A DNA stretch of 64,000 bases from Burkholderiales bacterium 39-55-53 (GCA_002282445.1 NCJK01000001.1:930001-994000); one strand, 5' to 3'. Shown: positions 1 to 8,889, counted from the first letter of the stretch. Made by a program: numbers and translations. Notes: generated from the letters alone by a model not told the origin.

Positions 1-700
1 GGCGCAACACATGCTGCGCATCTTCTGGGCGTGGCAATAAATTTGCGCCATGGTCATGCCAAGCGCGCAAGGCCAAGCCGAAAGCTTCGTCACACTGCAA
101 AGCCAGTGCGGCGCTCGCAGCAGGCAGCTGGGTGAATGCATGGCTTTGCTCCACACGCTGTGCGGCGTCGCCGCGAGGCTCGACTGCTTTGGCGGTCAGC
201 CCTGCCGCATGCGCCACCCGTTGCAGAGCTTCCACCATGGGACGAGGGGCAGCCTGTACCAAGTAACGCTGCTGGCCTGCGGGTGCGGACTCGGAGTCTG
301 GCACGAAGTCGATGCAGACCTCAGGTGCATGTGCAGGCAGCAGCGACTGCACCTCGGCTTGCAACTGAAATGCCACATCAGCCTGTGACAAATCTTGAGC
401 CAACGTGACCAAATGGTTGCTGACCAACGCATTGTCAAGCCCCAAGTAAGCTGCCTCGGGCTGGTAGTCCCCTACTTCTAAATAAGACTTCAACCACAAG
501 CCAAAGGCTGCTGAACGTATCACCTCACCATGCGATACCAAACCATCGGGCAAATCCAAGCGCTCGGCACAACACACACTGTCGGGCTCGCTGAGCGAAC
601 CACTCAGCACCACCACGCTGCAGACATCAGGGCCGACATCAAGCCCCAGCACGCTCAAACGGCGAGGGCGAGGCTTTGGCAACCAAGATGTCCAACGCAT
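1..700 (-). CDS. pilM: Type IV pilus assembly protein PilM (3' end cut by the window edge)
   Basis: The reading frame starts with ATG at 700 behind a good ribosome site (AAGGAAG, about 6 nt upstream) and stays open to base 1, giving 233 N-terminal residues. After a short basic leader it reads LSVLGLDVGPDV, an actin-fold phosphate-1-like segment typical of PilM. PilM is a cytoplasmic actin-like protein that binds the N-terminus of PilN and links the pilus motor to the inner-membrane alignment complex. It faces ponA head-to-head; in Burkholderiales pilMNOPQ commonly starts next to the PBP1A gene, so the rest of the operon should lie to the left. The assignment rests on the N-terminal motif and the context; the 3' part is not visible. 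Confidence 0.8.
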   Translation of the reverse strand, partial: MRWTSWLPKPRPRRLSVLGLDVGPDVCSVVVLSGSLSEPDSVCCAERLDLPDGLVSHGEVIRSAAFGLWLKSYLEVGDYQPEAAYLGLDNALVSNHLVTLAQDLSQADVAFQLQAEVQSLLPAHAPEVCIDFVPDSESAPAGQQRYLVQAAPRPMVEALQRVAHAAGLTAKAVEPRGDAAQRVEQSHAFTQLPAASAALALQCDEAFGLALRAWHDHGANLLPRPEDAQHVLR

Positions 701-802
701 GACACTTCCTTTGCGGGGCTTGAATAGAGGCCTGATTTCAACGCGTTGACAAGCGGCTGCGGAGGTGTTTGACTCGAGACTTTTGTGATGAAAGCGTGTT
801 TT

Positions 803-808
803 TATAAT
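803..808 (+). promoter_or_regulatory. -10 box of ponA
   Basis: A perfect TATAAT lies 11 bp before the ponA ATG. No good -35 hexamer stands 16-18 bp upstream. Start at the usual distance would give a 5' UTR of only about 4-7 nt, so ponA mRNA may be almost leaderless. Confidence 0.5.
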
Positions 809-819
809 CCTTCTCACTT

Positions 820-3195
820 ATGGCGACAAACCACACCCCCGAAGGTTCGAAAGAACACACCGCCGCACCTGCTGCGCCCCGCTCTTTGCTGAGTCATGTC
901 TTGCTCTGGACCTTTGGCATTGGGGCTGCAATGGCCTTGGTGGTGGCCTTGTTGGTCGCCGTTGCATTGGCCATGGCCTACCCTCAGCTGCCGGATGTCT
1001 CTGACTTGGCCGATTACCGTCCGAAGCTGTCGATGCGTGTGTACTCGGTCGAAGGCACACAGATTGGCGAGTTCGGCGAAGAGAAACGCAACCTGACCCC
1101 TTTCAAAGACATCCCCAAGGTGATGAAAGACGCCGTGCTGGCCATTGAAGACGCCCGCTTTTACCAACACGGTGGCGTGGACTACATCGGTTTGGCACGT
1201 GCAGCGTTGGCCAACTTAGGCCGTTCAAAAAGCCAAGGTGCATCCACCATCACCATGCAGGTGGCGCGCAATGTGTATTTGTCTTCTGAGAAAACTTTTA
1301 CGCGCAAAATTTACGAAATTTTGCTGACCAGCAAGCTCGAGCACATGCTCACGAAAGATCAGATTTTTGAAATCTATCTGAACCAAATTTATTTGGGTAA
1401 CCGCGCTTATGGTTTTGCAGCAGCATCTGAAGCCTACTTTGGCAAGCCTTTGAAGAACATCAGCATTGCCGAAGCCGCCATGTTGGCAGGCTTGCCCAAA
1501 GCGCCATCAGCCTACAACCCCATCGTCAATCCCAAGCGCGCACGCGCACGTCAGCTCTACATCATTGAGCGCATGGAAGAAAACGGCTTCATCACCGCAG
1601 AACAAGCGGCGGCGGCCAAACAGGAAGAGTTAAAGATCCGCACGGCCACCAGCAGCTTCAACACACACGCCGACTATGTGGCCGAAATGGCACGTCAGCT
1701 GATGTATGCGCAATATGGCCCTGAAATCTACACACGCGGTTTGAACGTGTACACCACCGTGCGCGCCAGCGATCAACAGGCAGCCTACTTTGCACTGCGT
1801 CGCGGCATCATGGACTATGAGCGCCGCCAACACTACCGTGGCCCTGAGCGCTTCATCAACTTACCGACCAAGCCCTCTGAATTGGAAGACGCGATTGACG
1901 ACGCATTGATTGAGCAAGGCGACAAAGGCGACTTGCTGGCTGCAGTCGTCCTCGAAGCCGCGCCTAAAAAGGTGCGCGTGATGCGCCAAAACAGCGAAGT
2001 GCTAGAAATCACGGGAGACGGCTTGCAGCCTGTGCAATCAGGCCTGTCTGACAAAGCTGCGCCCAACATCAAACTGCGTCCTGGCGCTTTGGTGCGCATC
2101 ACCAAGACCGCCAAAGGCGGCTGGGAAATTACCCAACTGCCTGAGGTGGAAGGTGCGTTTGTGTCCATCGACCCACGCGATGGCGCGATTCACGCGCTGG
2201 TGGGCGGCTTTGACTTCAACAAAAACAAATTCAACCACGTGACCCAAGCTTGGCGTCAGCCAGGCTCGAGCTTCAAGCCGTTCATCTACTCAGCAGCCCT
2301 AGAAAAAGGCTTCACGCCCATGACGGTGGTCAACGATGCACCCTTGTTCTTTGATGCCAGCGTGACAGGTGGCGCTCCTTGGGAACCCAAAAACTACGAC
2401 GGCACATTTGAAGGCCCCATGACCTTGCGCAAAGGCTTGGCCAAATCAAAGAACATGATTTCGATTCGTGTGCTGCAAGCCGTTGGCGCGCAAAACGCGC
2501 AAGACTGGATAGCCCAGTTTGGCTTTGATCCCGAAAAACACCCGCCTTACCTGACCATGGCACTCGGTGCGGGATCTGCTACCCCCATGCAAATGGTGGC
2601 AGGCTATTCGGTATTTGCCAATGGCGGCTACCGCGTGAACCCCTACCTCATCACCAAGGTCACCGACCAAATGGGCAAGGTGTTGTCGGAGTTCACACCG
2701 CCGGCCTTAGACGAATCAGCCCGCGCCATCGACGAACGCAACGCGTTTGTGATGACCAGTTTGCTGCAAGAAGTCACGCGCTCAGGCACAGCGGCACGTG
2801 CGCAGGCCACTTTGAAGCGCAACGACATTTACGGCAAAACAGGCACCACCAACGACTCGATGGATGCATGGTTTGCGGGCTACCACCCCACCCTCACCGC
2901 CGTCACATGGATTGGCTACGACACACCACGCAAACTGGGTGACCGCGAAACCGGTGGAGGCTTGAGCTTGCCCGTGTGGATCAGTTACATGCAACACGCG
3001 CTGCAAAACGTGCCGATTGCTGAACCTTCACCGCCAGCAGGACTGAGCCACGATGGTGGCGATTGGGCTTACACCGAGTTCAGCAGAGGCGGTGGCGTGA
3101 TCAACCTCGGGATGGACAGCAAGCCTGCTGGCAGCAACGAACAACTTCCAGCCAACGACGAGAAGAAAAAGATTCTCGATCTGTTCAAGAACTAA
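820..3195 (+). CDS. ponA: Penicillin-binding protein 1A (bifunctional transglycosylase/transpeptidase)
   Basis: A 791-residue class A PBP that polymerises and cross-links peptidoglycan at the inner-membrane surface. A short cytoplasmic tail is followed by one membrane anchor at about residues 24-53. The GT51 glycosyltransferase domain follows, with EDARFYQHGG (catalytic Glu at about 110) and ASTITMQVARN. Next comes an OB-like insert, then the transpeptidase domain with SSFK (nucleophile Ser at about 483), SKN (about 543-545) and KTGT (about 673-676). All catalytic motifs are intact and the length is normal for the family. The ATG at 820 is the only start that keeps the cytoplasmic tail and anchor, although it lacks a recognisable Shine-Dalgarno sequence. 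It is divergent from pilM and monocistronic, ending in an intrinsic terminator. Confidence 0.95.
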   Translation: MATNHTPEGSKEHTAAPAAPRSLLSHVLLWTFGIGAAMALVVALLVAVALAMAYPQLPDVSDLADYRPKLSMRVYSVEGTQIGEFGEEKRNLTPFKDIPKVMKDAVLAIEDARFYQHGGVDYIGLARAALANLGRSKSQGASTITMQVARNVYLSSEKTFTRKIYEILLTSKLEHMLTKDQIFEIYLNQIYLGNRAYGFAAASEAYFGKPLKNISIAEAAMLAGLPKAPSAYNPIVNPKRARARQLYIIERMEENGFITAEQAAAAKQEELKIRTATSSFNTHADYVAEMARQLMYAQYGPEIYTRGLNVYTTVRASDQQAAYFALRRGIMDYERRQHYRGPERFINLPTKPSELEDAIDDALIEQGDKGDLLAAVVLEAAPKKVRVMRQNSEVLEITGDGLQPVQSGLSDKAAPNIKLRPGALVRITKTAKGGWEITQLPEVEGAFVSIDPRDGAIHALVGGFDFNKNKFNHVTQAWRQPGSSFKPFIYSAALEKGFTPMTVVNDAPLFFDASVTGGAPWEPKNYDGTFEGPMTLRKGLAKSKNMISIRVLQAVGAQNAQDWIAQFGFDPEKHPPYLTMALGAGSATPMQMVAGYSVFANGGYRVNPYLITKVTDQMGKVLSEFTPPALDESARAIDERNAFVMTSLLQEVTRSGTAARAQATLKRNDIYGKTGTTNDSMDAWFAGYHPTLTAVTWIGYDTPRKLGDRETGGGLSLPVWISYMQHALQNVPIAEPSPPAGLSHDGGDWAYTEFSRGGGVINLGMDSKPAGSNEQLPANDEKKKILDLFKN

Positions 3196-3198
3196 CGA

Positions 3199-3228
3199 CA
3201 AGGGCGCTCAAAAGCGCCCTTGTTTCTT
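3199..3228 (+). terminator. Intrinsic terminator of ponA
   Basis: A perfect 10-bp stem (3199-3208 with 3213-3222) with a CAAA loop is followed by TTTCTTT. It sits 3 bp after the ponA stop. The convergent cyaY stop is 21 nt away and may use the same hairpin from the other side. Confidence 0.85.
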
Positions 3229-3243
3229 TATTGATACGTCAAG

Positions 3244-3573
3244 TTAAGCGCTGAAGGTGAGCGCGAGTCCTGTTTGAGTGCTGGCATCTTTGCTCAAGCG
3301 CTCAAAAAATTCACCTTGGCCTTTGGTGTCAGCCCATTGCTGGCCATCAAACTTGAAGTGATAACCGCCAGAACGGGCGGCTAACCATACCTCGTGCAGT
3401 GGCTTTTGCAGGTTGATGATGATCTGACTCTTGTTCTCAAACGTGAGCGTGATCATGCCGCCCACGCGCTGATTGTCGATGTCGGCATCGCCCTCGTCGT
3501 TGATGCGGTCACAAGCCAATTCGATGGCTTTGAGCAGAAGTTCTGCTCGGTCTAAGAATTCGAGATCGGTCAT
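3244..3573 (-). CDS. cyaY: Frataxin-like iron donor CyaY
   Basis: About 109 residues, the usual size of bacterial frataxin. It starts [11 protein letters not shown] and carries the conserved [21 protein letters not shown] strand region and the SGGYHF signature. CyaY binds iron and modulates the IscS/IscU iron-sulfur assembly machinery in the cytoplasm. I chose the ATG at 3573 because it matches the family N-terminus. Upstream in-frame ATGs at 3588 and 3621 would overlap or pass the lptM start. The gene faces lptM with only 13 bp between start codons. Confidence 0.9.
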   Translation of the reverse strand: MTDLEFLDRAELLLKAIELACDRINDEGDADIDNQRVGGMITLTFENKSQIIINLQKPLHEVWLAARSGGYHFKFDGQQWADTKGQGEFFERLSKDASTQTGLALTFSA

Positions 3574-3586
3574 TACAATTTGAGCC

Positions 3587-3895
3587 ATGGGTATTGAACA
3601 AAAGATTCTAGTCACGGGCACAAGCCTTCGTGCATGTGTGGCCTCTGCATTGTGCGCCAGCGCTTTACTGGTGGCCTGTGGTCAAAAGGGTGCGCTCTAC
3701 ATGCCCAACGACCCCGAGTTCAAGCAACGCGCCACTTTGCCGGAGATTGTGCGCCGCCAACTGCCAGGCAACACAGCCACACCTGCGGCTACCCCAGCTT
3801 CTGGCGCAGCATCAGCGCCTGCGACAGCACCCCGCAAACCCACAGCACCCGCTGCCCCATCCCCTGCCAGCGCAGCCTCTGCTGTTGGTCGTTAA
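3587..3895 (+). CDS. lptM: LPS-assembly lipoprotein LptM (YifL family)
   Basis: A 102-residue lipoprotein. A hydrophobic signal peptide ends in the lipobox LVAC (Cys at about 31), followed directly by the family hallmark GQKGALYMP. The remainder is a low-complexity Ala/Pro/Thr tail. LptM helps the LptDE outer-membrane LPS translocon reach its oxidised native form. The gene lies just upstream of lysA, with an 18-bp gap, and divergent from cyaY. The order cyaY-lptM-lysA is conserved in many Beta- and Gammaproteobacteria (dapF replaces lysA in enterics). Confidence 0.85.
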   Translation: MGIEQKILVTGTSLRACVASALCASALLVACGQKGALYMPNDPEFKQRATLPEIVRRQLPGNTATPAATPASGAASAPATAPRKPTAPAAPSPASAASAVGR

Positions 3896-3913
3896 TTTTT
3901 TAAGAGCCGTCTG

Positions 3914-5191
3914 ATGACACACACCATGCTTGCCGGTGCGCCCTTTGTGGCCACGCAAAACAACGATTTGTATTTGGAAGGCGTCAAACTCGCCGACCTT
4001 GCACACGCACACGGCACGCCGCTGTTTGTGTATTCCAAAGCTGCCATGCTCAGCGCCCTTGCAGCCTACCAACGCGGCTTTGCCGGCCGCAACGCGCGCA
4101 TTTGCTACGCCATGAAGGCCAATTCATCACTCGCCGTGCTGCAAGTGTTTGCGCAAGCAGGTTGTGGTTTTGACATCGTGTCGGGCGGCGAGCTTGACCG
4201 CGTGATTGCGGCGGGCGGCGATGTTTCTAAAGTGATCTTCTCAGGCGTGGGCAAAACACGCGCTGAAATGCGCAAAGCTTTGGAAGTTGGCATTGCGTGC
4301 TTCAACGTCGAGAGCGAAGCCGAGTTGGAAGTGTTGAGCGATGTGGCACAAAGCATGGGTATGCGCGCGCCCATCAGCATCCGCGTCAACCCCAACGTGG
4401 ACGCCAAAACCCACCCCTACATTTCCACCGGCCTCAAAGGCAATAAGTTTGGTGTCGCGCATGAACGCGCTTTGGCCACTTACCAACGTGCCGCCAGCTT
4501 GCCTGGGCTTCAAGTGACAGGCATTGATTGCCACATCGGTTCGCAAATCACCGAATCCACGCCCTACCTCGACGCAATGGATCGCGTGTTGGACCTTGTG
4601 CAGGCCATCGAAGCGGCAGGCATTGCCATTCACCACATTGACTTTGGCGGCGGCTTAGGCATCAACTACAACGGCGACACGCCGCCTGCTGCAGACGAAC
4701 TGTGGGCGCAACTGTTGGCCAAACTCGACGCACGCGGCTACGGGCAACGCCAGCTGATGATTGAACCCGGTCGCTCCCTTGTGGGCAATGCTGGCGTGTG
4801 TTTGACCGAGGTGTTGTACTTGAAGCCAGGCGAGCAAAAGAACTTCTGCATCGTGGATGCCGCGATGAACGACCTGCCCCGCCCTGCGATGTACGAAGCA
4901 TTTCACCAAATCGTGCCAGTTTCGGCGCGTGCTGGTGAGGCAGTGACGTATGACGTGGTGGGCCCCGTGTGCGAGAGCGGAGATTGGCTGGGTCGTGACC
5001 GTCAACTGGCGGTGCAGTCTGGCGATTTGCTGGCAGTTCTGTCGACCGGCGCGTATTGCGTGGCGATGTCTAGCAACTACAACACGCGTGGACGTGCGGC
5101 TGAGATTTTGGTGGACGGAACCCAGGCGCATGTGATTCGTCGTCGTGAGACAGTGGCGGATCAGATGGCTTGCGAGTCGTTGGTTCGCTGA
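3914..5191 (+). CDS. lysA: Diaminopimelate decarboxylase
   Basis: 425 residues, normal for LysA. It removes CO2 from meso-diaminopimelate to give L-lysine, a PLP reaction in the cytoplasm. The PLP-lysine motif YAMKANSSLAVL has Lys at about 68. HIGSQ binds the cofactor phosphate region. CESGDWLG near the C-terminus carries the catalytic cysteine from the partner subunit. The ATG at 3914 is used; the in-frame ATG at 3926 is possible. It is probably cotranscribed with lptM and ends in an intrinsic terminator. Confidence 0.95.
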   Translation: MTHTMLAGAPFVATQNNDLYLEGVKLADLAHAHGTPLFVYSKAAMLSALAAYQRGFAGRNARICYAMKANSSLAVLQVFAQAGCGFDIVSGGELDRVIAAGGDVSKVIFSGVGKTRAEMRKALEVGIACFNVESEAELEVLSDVAQSMGMRAPISIRVNPNVDAKTHPYISTGLKGNKFGVAHERALATYQRAASLPGLQVTGIDCHIGSQITESTPYLDAMDRVLDLVQAIEAAGIAIHHIDFGGGLGINYNGDTPPAADELWAQLLAKLDARGYGQRQLMIEPGRSLVGNAGVCLTEVLYLKPGEQKNFCIVDAAMNDLPRPAMYEAFHQIVPVSARAGEAVTYDVVGPVCESGDWLGRDRQLAVQSGDLLAVLSTGAYCVAMSSNYNTRGRAAEILVDGTQAHVIRRRETVADQMACESLVR

Positions 5192-5214
5192 GTCTTTTAT
5201 CTCACCACCTTCGA

Positions 5215-5240
5215 AGCGAGCTCTTGGGCTCGCTTTTTCT
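5215..5240 (+). terminator. Intrinsic terminator of lysA
   Basis: A 7-bp stem AGCGAGC/GCTCGCT (5215-5221 with 5228-5234) and a 6-nt loop are followed by TTTTC, 24 bp after the lysA stop. Confidence 0.75.
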
Positions 5241-5298
5241 TTTGCGGCTGTTTTTTACGTTCCTACATTCGTGTGTTCGTGTGGGCTCGTTCGCTCCG

Positions 5299-5382
5299 CC
5301 ACGACGATCAGCCAGCACCTGACATGGCTCCCATCGCTGCGCGACGAATGTCGCCAAGTCAGGCGCTGACTGCTCGCCGTGG
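5299..5382 (+). repeat. Palindromic element A (core in + orientation)
   Basis: Arms 5299-5323 and 5358-5382 are imperfect inverted repeats (21 of 25 positions). They enclose a 34-nt core that contains GGCTCCCATCGCTGCGC then GACGAATGTCGCC. The core is shared with the elements at 12091 and 12330 and, in its outline, with those at 37751 and 37958. The element lies downstream of lysA and its terminator, with the core on the lysA sense strand. The 5241-5522 interval is otherwise without a gene; I see nothing else supportable in it. Confidence 0.75.
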
Positions 5383-5522
5383 CTTCGGGCTGGTTCACAT
5401 GGCAAGTCAAAGTCTTTGACGTGGATGCTGTGCTCTACGAATGGCGCAAGCCAACTTCAGCGTGAGTCATTGCGCTTAAATGCAAACAAAGTCGGCGTGA
5501 AACGGCTCACAACCAACAGGCC

Positions 5523-5602
5523 GATGTGGCTACGGGTGTGCGGCCCCTGACGACTTCTGGTACTCCAGCATGAGGAAGGGGCCGTGCGCCCGTGACCACA
5601 TC
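5523..5602 (-). repeat. Palindromic element G (core in - orientation, divergent subtype)
   Basis: Arms 5523-5548 and 5577-5602 are inverted repeats (21 of 26 positions) around a 28-nt core. Read on the minus strand the core runs CCTCATGCTGGAGTACC then AGAAGTCG, which keeps the CCTC..GCTG..CAGAA..GTCG outline of the other elements. The outer arm reaches the last bases of the msrQ stop codon. There is no T-run, so it is not a typical terminator. Confidence 0.6.
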
Positions 5603-6242
5603 AGCGAGTGAAACCACCCGAGCTAAACAAATGACGCCACAAAGAAGAGTGAACAACCCGCCACGCGAGCAAACCAAACAACACCGAAGCGTAAACAAAC
5701 ACCTCAGCAAAGTTACTCTTCCCAGCCCGCATCCAAAAGAAGTGCAACACCGCCAGCACTGCCACCACATACACAAGGCGATGCAACCACTGCCAGCGCT
5801 TAGCACCTAACCACCGAATGGCGCGATTGAACGAAGTCAATGCCAAAGGCGTGAGCAACACAAACGCACCAAACCCCACCAAGATGAACGGGCGCTTGGC
5901 GATGTCGACAGCAATATCTACCCACTCAAACCCCATATCTAGCCAGCTGTAACAAAGCAAATGCAGCACCACATAGAAATAGGTAAACAAGCCAAACATA
6001 CGCCGGAACTTGGCCAGCTCAGGCAAGCCCGACATCACACGCAATGGCGTCACAACCAAGGTGATGCAAAGCAAGCGCAGTGTCCAATCGCCGGTGGCTC
6101 GAATCAAATACTCTGCAGGGTTGGCGCCTAAAGCGTCATTGGCTGCACCCCACACCAGCCATGCGAAGGGCATCAAACATAAAAGCCACAGCAAGGGCTT
6201 GGCGCTGCGGTGTTGCAGAGTTTGACGAAGCATCGCGCTCAC
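5601..6242 (-). CDS. msrQ: Haem-binding membrane subunit MsrQ of the periplasmic methionine sulfoxide reductase
   Basis: 213 residues with about six membrane helices and the ferric-reductase-like (YedZ) fold. Candidate haem ligands are His94 (VVLHLLCY), His154 (QWLHRLVY) and His167 (AVLHFFW). MsrQ passes electrons from the respiratory chain through the inner membrane to MsrP. The frame opens with GTG at 6242, four bases after the msrP stop; an ATG at 6233 is an alternative start. Neither has a clear ribosome site, so translation is probably coupled to msrP. The stop codon overlaps palindromic element G. Confidence 0.9.
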   Translation of the reverse strand: MSAMLRQTLQHRSAKPLLWLLCLMPFAWLVWGAANDALGANPAEYLIRATGDWTLRLLCITLVVTPLRVMSGLPELAKFRRMFGLFTYFYVVLHLLCYSWLDMGFEWVDIAVDIAKRPFILVGFGAFVLLTPLALTSFNRAIRWLGAKRWQWLHRLVYVVAVLAVLHFFWMRAGKSNFAEVFVYASVLFGLLAWRVVHSSLWRHLFSSGGFTR

Positions 6243-6246
6243 GTGA

Positions 6247-7266
6247 TCAATAGTTTTTGCTCAGGTCCATGCCTGCATAGAGCTGACCCACTTGGGCCTC
6301 GTAGCCGTTGAACATCAAGCTCTTGCGCTTTTTAGTAAACAAACCGTCTTCACCAATGCGACGCTCGGTGGCTTGACTCCAACGGGGATGGTGCACCGTA
6401 GGATTCACGTTGGAATAAAAGCCGTACTCTTGTGGCGCTGAGCGGCCCCATGAGCTCACGGGTTGTTTCTCGACAAAGCGGATCTTCACCAAGCTCTTGG
6501 CACTCTTGAAACCATATTTCCATGGCACGACCAAGCGCACAGGCGCTCCGTTTTGATTGGGCAGGACTTCGCCGTACATGCCAAAGCTCAATAGCGTGAG
6601 CGGGTGCATGGCCTCGTCCATGCGCAAACCTTCCACATACGGCCAATCGAGCACACGCGAGCGCACACCGGGCATGGTTTTGGGGTCGGCTTGGGTGATG
6701 AACTCCACATACTTGGCGCTGCCCAAGGGCTCTACGCGCTTGATCAATTCAGCCAGCGAGTAACCCACCCAAGGGATGACCATCGACCAGCCTTCGACGC
6801 AGCGCAAGCGGTAAATACGCTCTTCCATAGGGCTGAGTTTGAGCAATGCATCTAGGTCGAAGCGGCCGGGCTTTTTGACAAGGCCTTCGACCTCCACCGT
6901 CCACGGCTTGGTTTGTAGGGTGTGGGCGTATCGAACAGGGTCCGATTTGTCCGTGCCAAATTCGTAAAAGTTGTTGTAACTGCTGGCGTCGGCATAGGAG
7001 GTGATTTTTTCCATGGTGTTAGCACCACTCACGCGGCTGACCGCGCCTGTCAACGGGGCCAACTTACCTGGTCTTACGACCGGGTCCGTGGTTTGAGCAA
7101 AGGCTTCACGTGCGGCCCAAGAGGCCATTGACAAGCCTGCTGCACCTGCGGCCACTTGCTTGAGCCAATCGCGTCGTTGGGCATACACCGTTTGGGGTGT
7201 GATCTCGCTGCTCAAAGGGTGCACGAAGCCAGAGTCTGAGCTGTTCGAAAATTGGTTCAAGCGCAC
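6247..7266 (-). CDS. msrP: Molybdopterin protein-methionine-sulfoxide reductase catalytic subunit MsrP
   Basis: 339 residues. A Tat signal ([15 protein letters not shown], twin Arg at about 31-32) is followed by a hydrophobic stretch and a cleavage site near AFAQ. The mature protein has the sulfite-oxidase-like fold with the Mo-ligand cysteine in [15 protein letters not shown] (about Cys156). MsrP reduces oxidised methionines of periplasmic proteins. The start is GTG at 7266, with AAAGGAG five bases upstream. It is first in a two-gene operon with msrQ. No thiol-stress operator is evident upstream. Confidence 0.95.
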   Translation of the reverse strand: MRLNQFSNSSDSGFVHPLSSEITPQTVYAQRRDWLKQVAAGAAGLSMASWAAREAFAQTTDPVVRPGKLAPLTGAVSRVSGANTMEKITSYADASSYNNFYEFGTDKSDPVRYAHTLQTKPWTVEVEGLVKKPGRFDLDALLKLSPMEERIYRLRCVEGWSMVIPWVGYSLAELIKRVEPLGSAKYVEFITQADPKTMPGVRSRVLDWPYVEGLRMDEAMHPLTLLSFGMYGEVLPNQNGAPVRLVVPWKYGFKSAKSLVKIRFVEKQPVSSWGRSAPQEYGFYSNVNPTVHHPRWSQATERRIGEDGLFTKKRKSLMFNGYEAQVGQLYAGMDLSKNY

Positions 7267-7356
7267 GTGAACTCCTTTGAATTAAAAAGTGTTCGTATTG
7301 TGATGCATGCTCAACTAAGTTTCAGGCTTGGCGCAAATGACCTTAGTGCTGAAAAC

Positions 7357-7381
7357 AAAAAAGCTGGCACAAGGCCAGCTT
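7357..7381 (-). terminator. Intrinsic terminator of the cytochrome c4 gene
   Basis: An 8-bp stem AAGCTGGC/GCCAGCTT (7361-7368 with 7374-7381) has a 5-nt loop. On the minus strand it is followed by a T-rich run (TTTTTTGTTTT), as expected for transcription ending from the gene at 7405. The rest of 7267-7404 shows no gene. Confidence 0.8.
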
Positions 7382-7404
7382 TTAGAAGAGCTTGAAGCTC
7401 TGAA

Positions 7405-8058
7405 TTAACGCAAACCAGCGATGTAGTCTGACACTGCTTTGATTTCGCGGTCATTCAGCTTAGCGGCCACGCCACTCATTTGGGCGCTGTTGCCTCGGCC
7501 TACGTTTTGGCCTGCACCTTTGTTTCCGTGTTCACGGAAGGCGTTCAATTGCGCCATGGTGTAGTCAGCGTGTTGACCGGCCAAACGTGGGTATTGCGCG
7601 GGAATACCTGCGCCCGTTGGGCTATGGCAACCTGCACAAGCTGCAATTTGGCGATCAGCCACACCGCCGCGGTAAATGCGCTCACCCAAAACCACCAAGT
7701 CTTTTTCTTTGGCGAAGTTTTTAGTTGCTTCCTTCGAGCCCAACCAAGCTGCCACGTTCTTCATGTCAGCATCAGACAAACCAGCAGCCATGCCGCTCAT
7801 GATGGCGTTGGCTCGCTTGCCAGATTTGTATTCTTGCAACTGCTTGACCAAATAGTCTGGGTGTTGCTGGGCCAACTTGGGGTAAGCCGGAGAACCAGAG
7901 TTGCCATCTGCACCGTGGCAAGACGCGCAAACTGCTGTGTAAGTGGCTTCACCTTTGGCCAAATCAGCTTTGGCAACAGGCGCCACGGGATCGGCTGCGT
8001 GGGACAAAGCAGGCGCCACGAAAGCGGCGGCAATCAACAGGGAGGCAATCAGCTTCAT
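7405..8058 (-). CDS. Dihaem cytochrome c4
   Basis: 217 residues: signal peptide (cleavage near SHA|ADP) and two class I c-type domains. The haem motifs are CASCH (about 44-48) and CAGCH (about 141-145). Candidate axial Met residues follow in IMSGM and AQMSGV. Cytochrome c4 is a periplasmic electron carrier, usually feeding terminal oxidases or denitrification enzymes. The ATG at 8058 gives a proper signal peptide; an upstream in-frame codon at 8085 adds only a hydrophilic stretch. Divergent from engB, with 63 bp between starts. Confidence 0.9.
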   Translation of the reverse strand: MKLIASLLIAAAFVAPALSHAADPVAPVAKADLAKGEATYTAVCASCHGADGNSGSPAYPKLAQQHPDYLVKQLQEYKSGKRANAIMSGMAAGLSDADMKNVAAWLGSKEATKNFAKEKDLVVLGERIYRGGVADRQIAACAGCHSPTGAGIPAQYPRLAGQHADYTMAQLNAFREHGNKGAGQNVGRGNSAQMSGVAAKLNDREIKAVSDYIAGLR

Positions 8059-8121
8059 AGGTATTCTTTGGTTAATGGGTCTCAAAGACTTCGAAAAACT
8101 GTGGTGATTCTACAATGCCGT

Positions 8122-8889
8122 ATGAATCAGCCTGACCCACACGACACCCAAAACCCTATTGACAACCCCGAGGTGCCCGAAATCGCGGTCTTAAACGCTG
8201 AATTTGAGGCCCAACGCGAGGCTGATCGGGCCGCTGCCAAAGCCGCTTTCGAGCTGCTGGACCCCAAAGACCAAGCTAAATACGCCATGGGCTGGCTGCA
8301 TACCGCGCGGTTCTTGACCACCGCCGCACAACTGCACCACCTGCCAACCTACGACCTGCCCGAAATCGCCTTTGTCGGCCGCTCGAACGCTGGTAAATCC
8401 ACCTGCATCAACGTACTGACTCAACAAAAGCGTTTGGCCTTCGCCTCCAAAACGCCAGGCCGCACCCAACACATCAATTTGTTTGCCATGGGCCGCCAAG
8501 GCAAGACCGACGCCGTTTTGGCCGACTTGCCCGGCTATGGCTACGCCGCTGTGCCCAAACAAGACAAGATTCGTTGGCAACAAGTGATGGCCAACTATTT
8601 GCTCACTCGCCCTAACCTACGTGCGGTCGTTCTCATGTGCGATCCACGACATGGCTTGACTGAACTAGACGAAATTTTGTTGGACGTGATCCGCCCACGC
8701 GTGGAGGAAGGTTTGAAGTTTTTGGTGTTGCTGACCAAGGCCGACAAACTGAACAAAACCGATGGCGCAAAGGCGCTGCAAATCACCAAGCTGCAAGCCG
8801 GCGGCGGCGAGGTACGCCTGTTTTCAGCGCTGAAAAAGCAAGGTGTGGATGAAGTGGCGGCCACTTTGTACAAGTGGATGCACCCCTAA
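8122..8889 (+). CDS. engB: Ribosome biogenesis GTP-binding protein EngB (YsxC/YihA)
   Basis: A TrmE-Era-EngA-EngB-Septin family GTPase needed for 50S subunit assembly. G1 is GRSNAGKS, G3 lies in DLPGYGYA and G4 is TKAD. As written it has 255 residues, including about 55 acidic/Ala-rich residues before MGWLHTARFLTTA, where most homologues align. The ATG at 8122 has no ribosome site and sits 5 bp after a TACAAT box at 8111-8116. The true start may therefore be the in-frame ATG at 8287 (200 residues, nearer the family norm). Convergent with the acyltransferase pair. Confidence 0.9.
   Translation: MNQPDPHDTQNPIDNPEVPEIAVLNAEFEAQREADRAAAKAAFELLDPKDQAKYAMGWLHTARFLTTAAQLHHLPTYDLPEIAFVGRSNAGKSTCINVLTQQKRLAFASKTPGRTQHINLFAMGRQGKTDAVLADLPGYGYAAVPKQDKIRWQQVMANYLLTRPNLRAVVLMCDPRHGLTELDEILLDVIRPRVEEGLKFLVLLTKADKLNKTDGAKALQITKLQAGGGEVRLFSALKKQGVDEVAATLYKWMHP

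Noticed and set aside
5215-5602. Insertion sequence or degenerate transposon between lysA and msrQ
   Set aside because: No transposase remnant or target duplication is visible; the structure is explained by two palindromes and a terminator.
7480-8121. Long open frame on the + strand upstream of and in frame with engB
   Set aside because: It is antisense to the cytochrome c4 gene, rich in shadow composition, and gives EngB an N-terminus unlike any family member.
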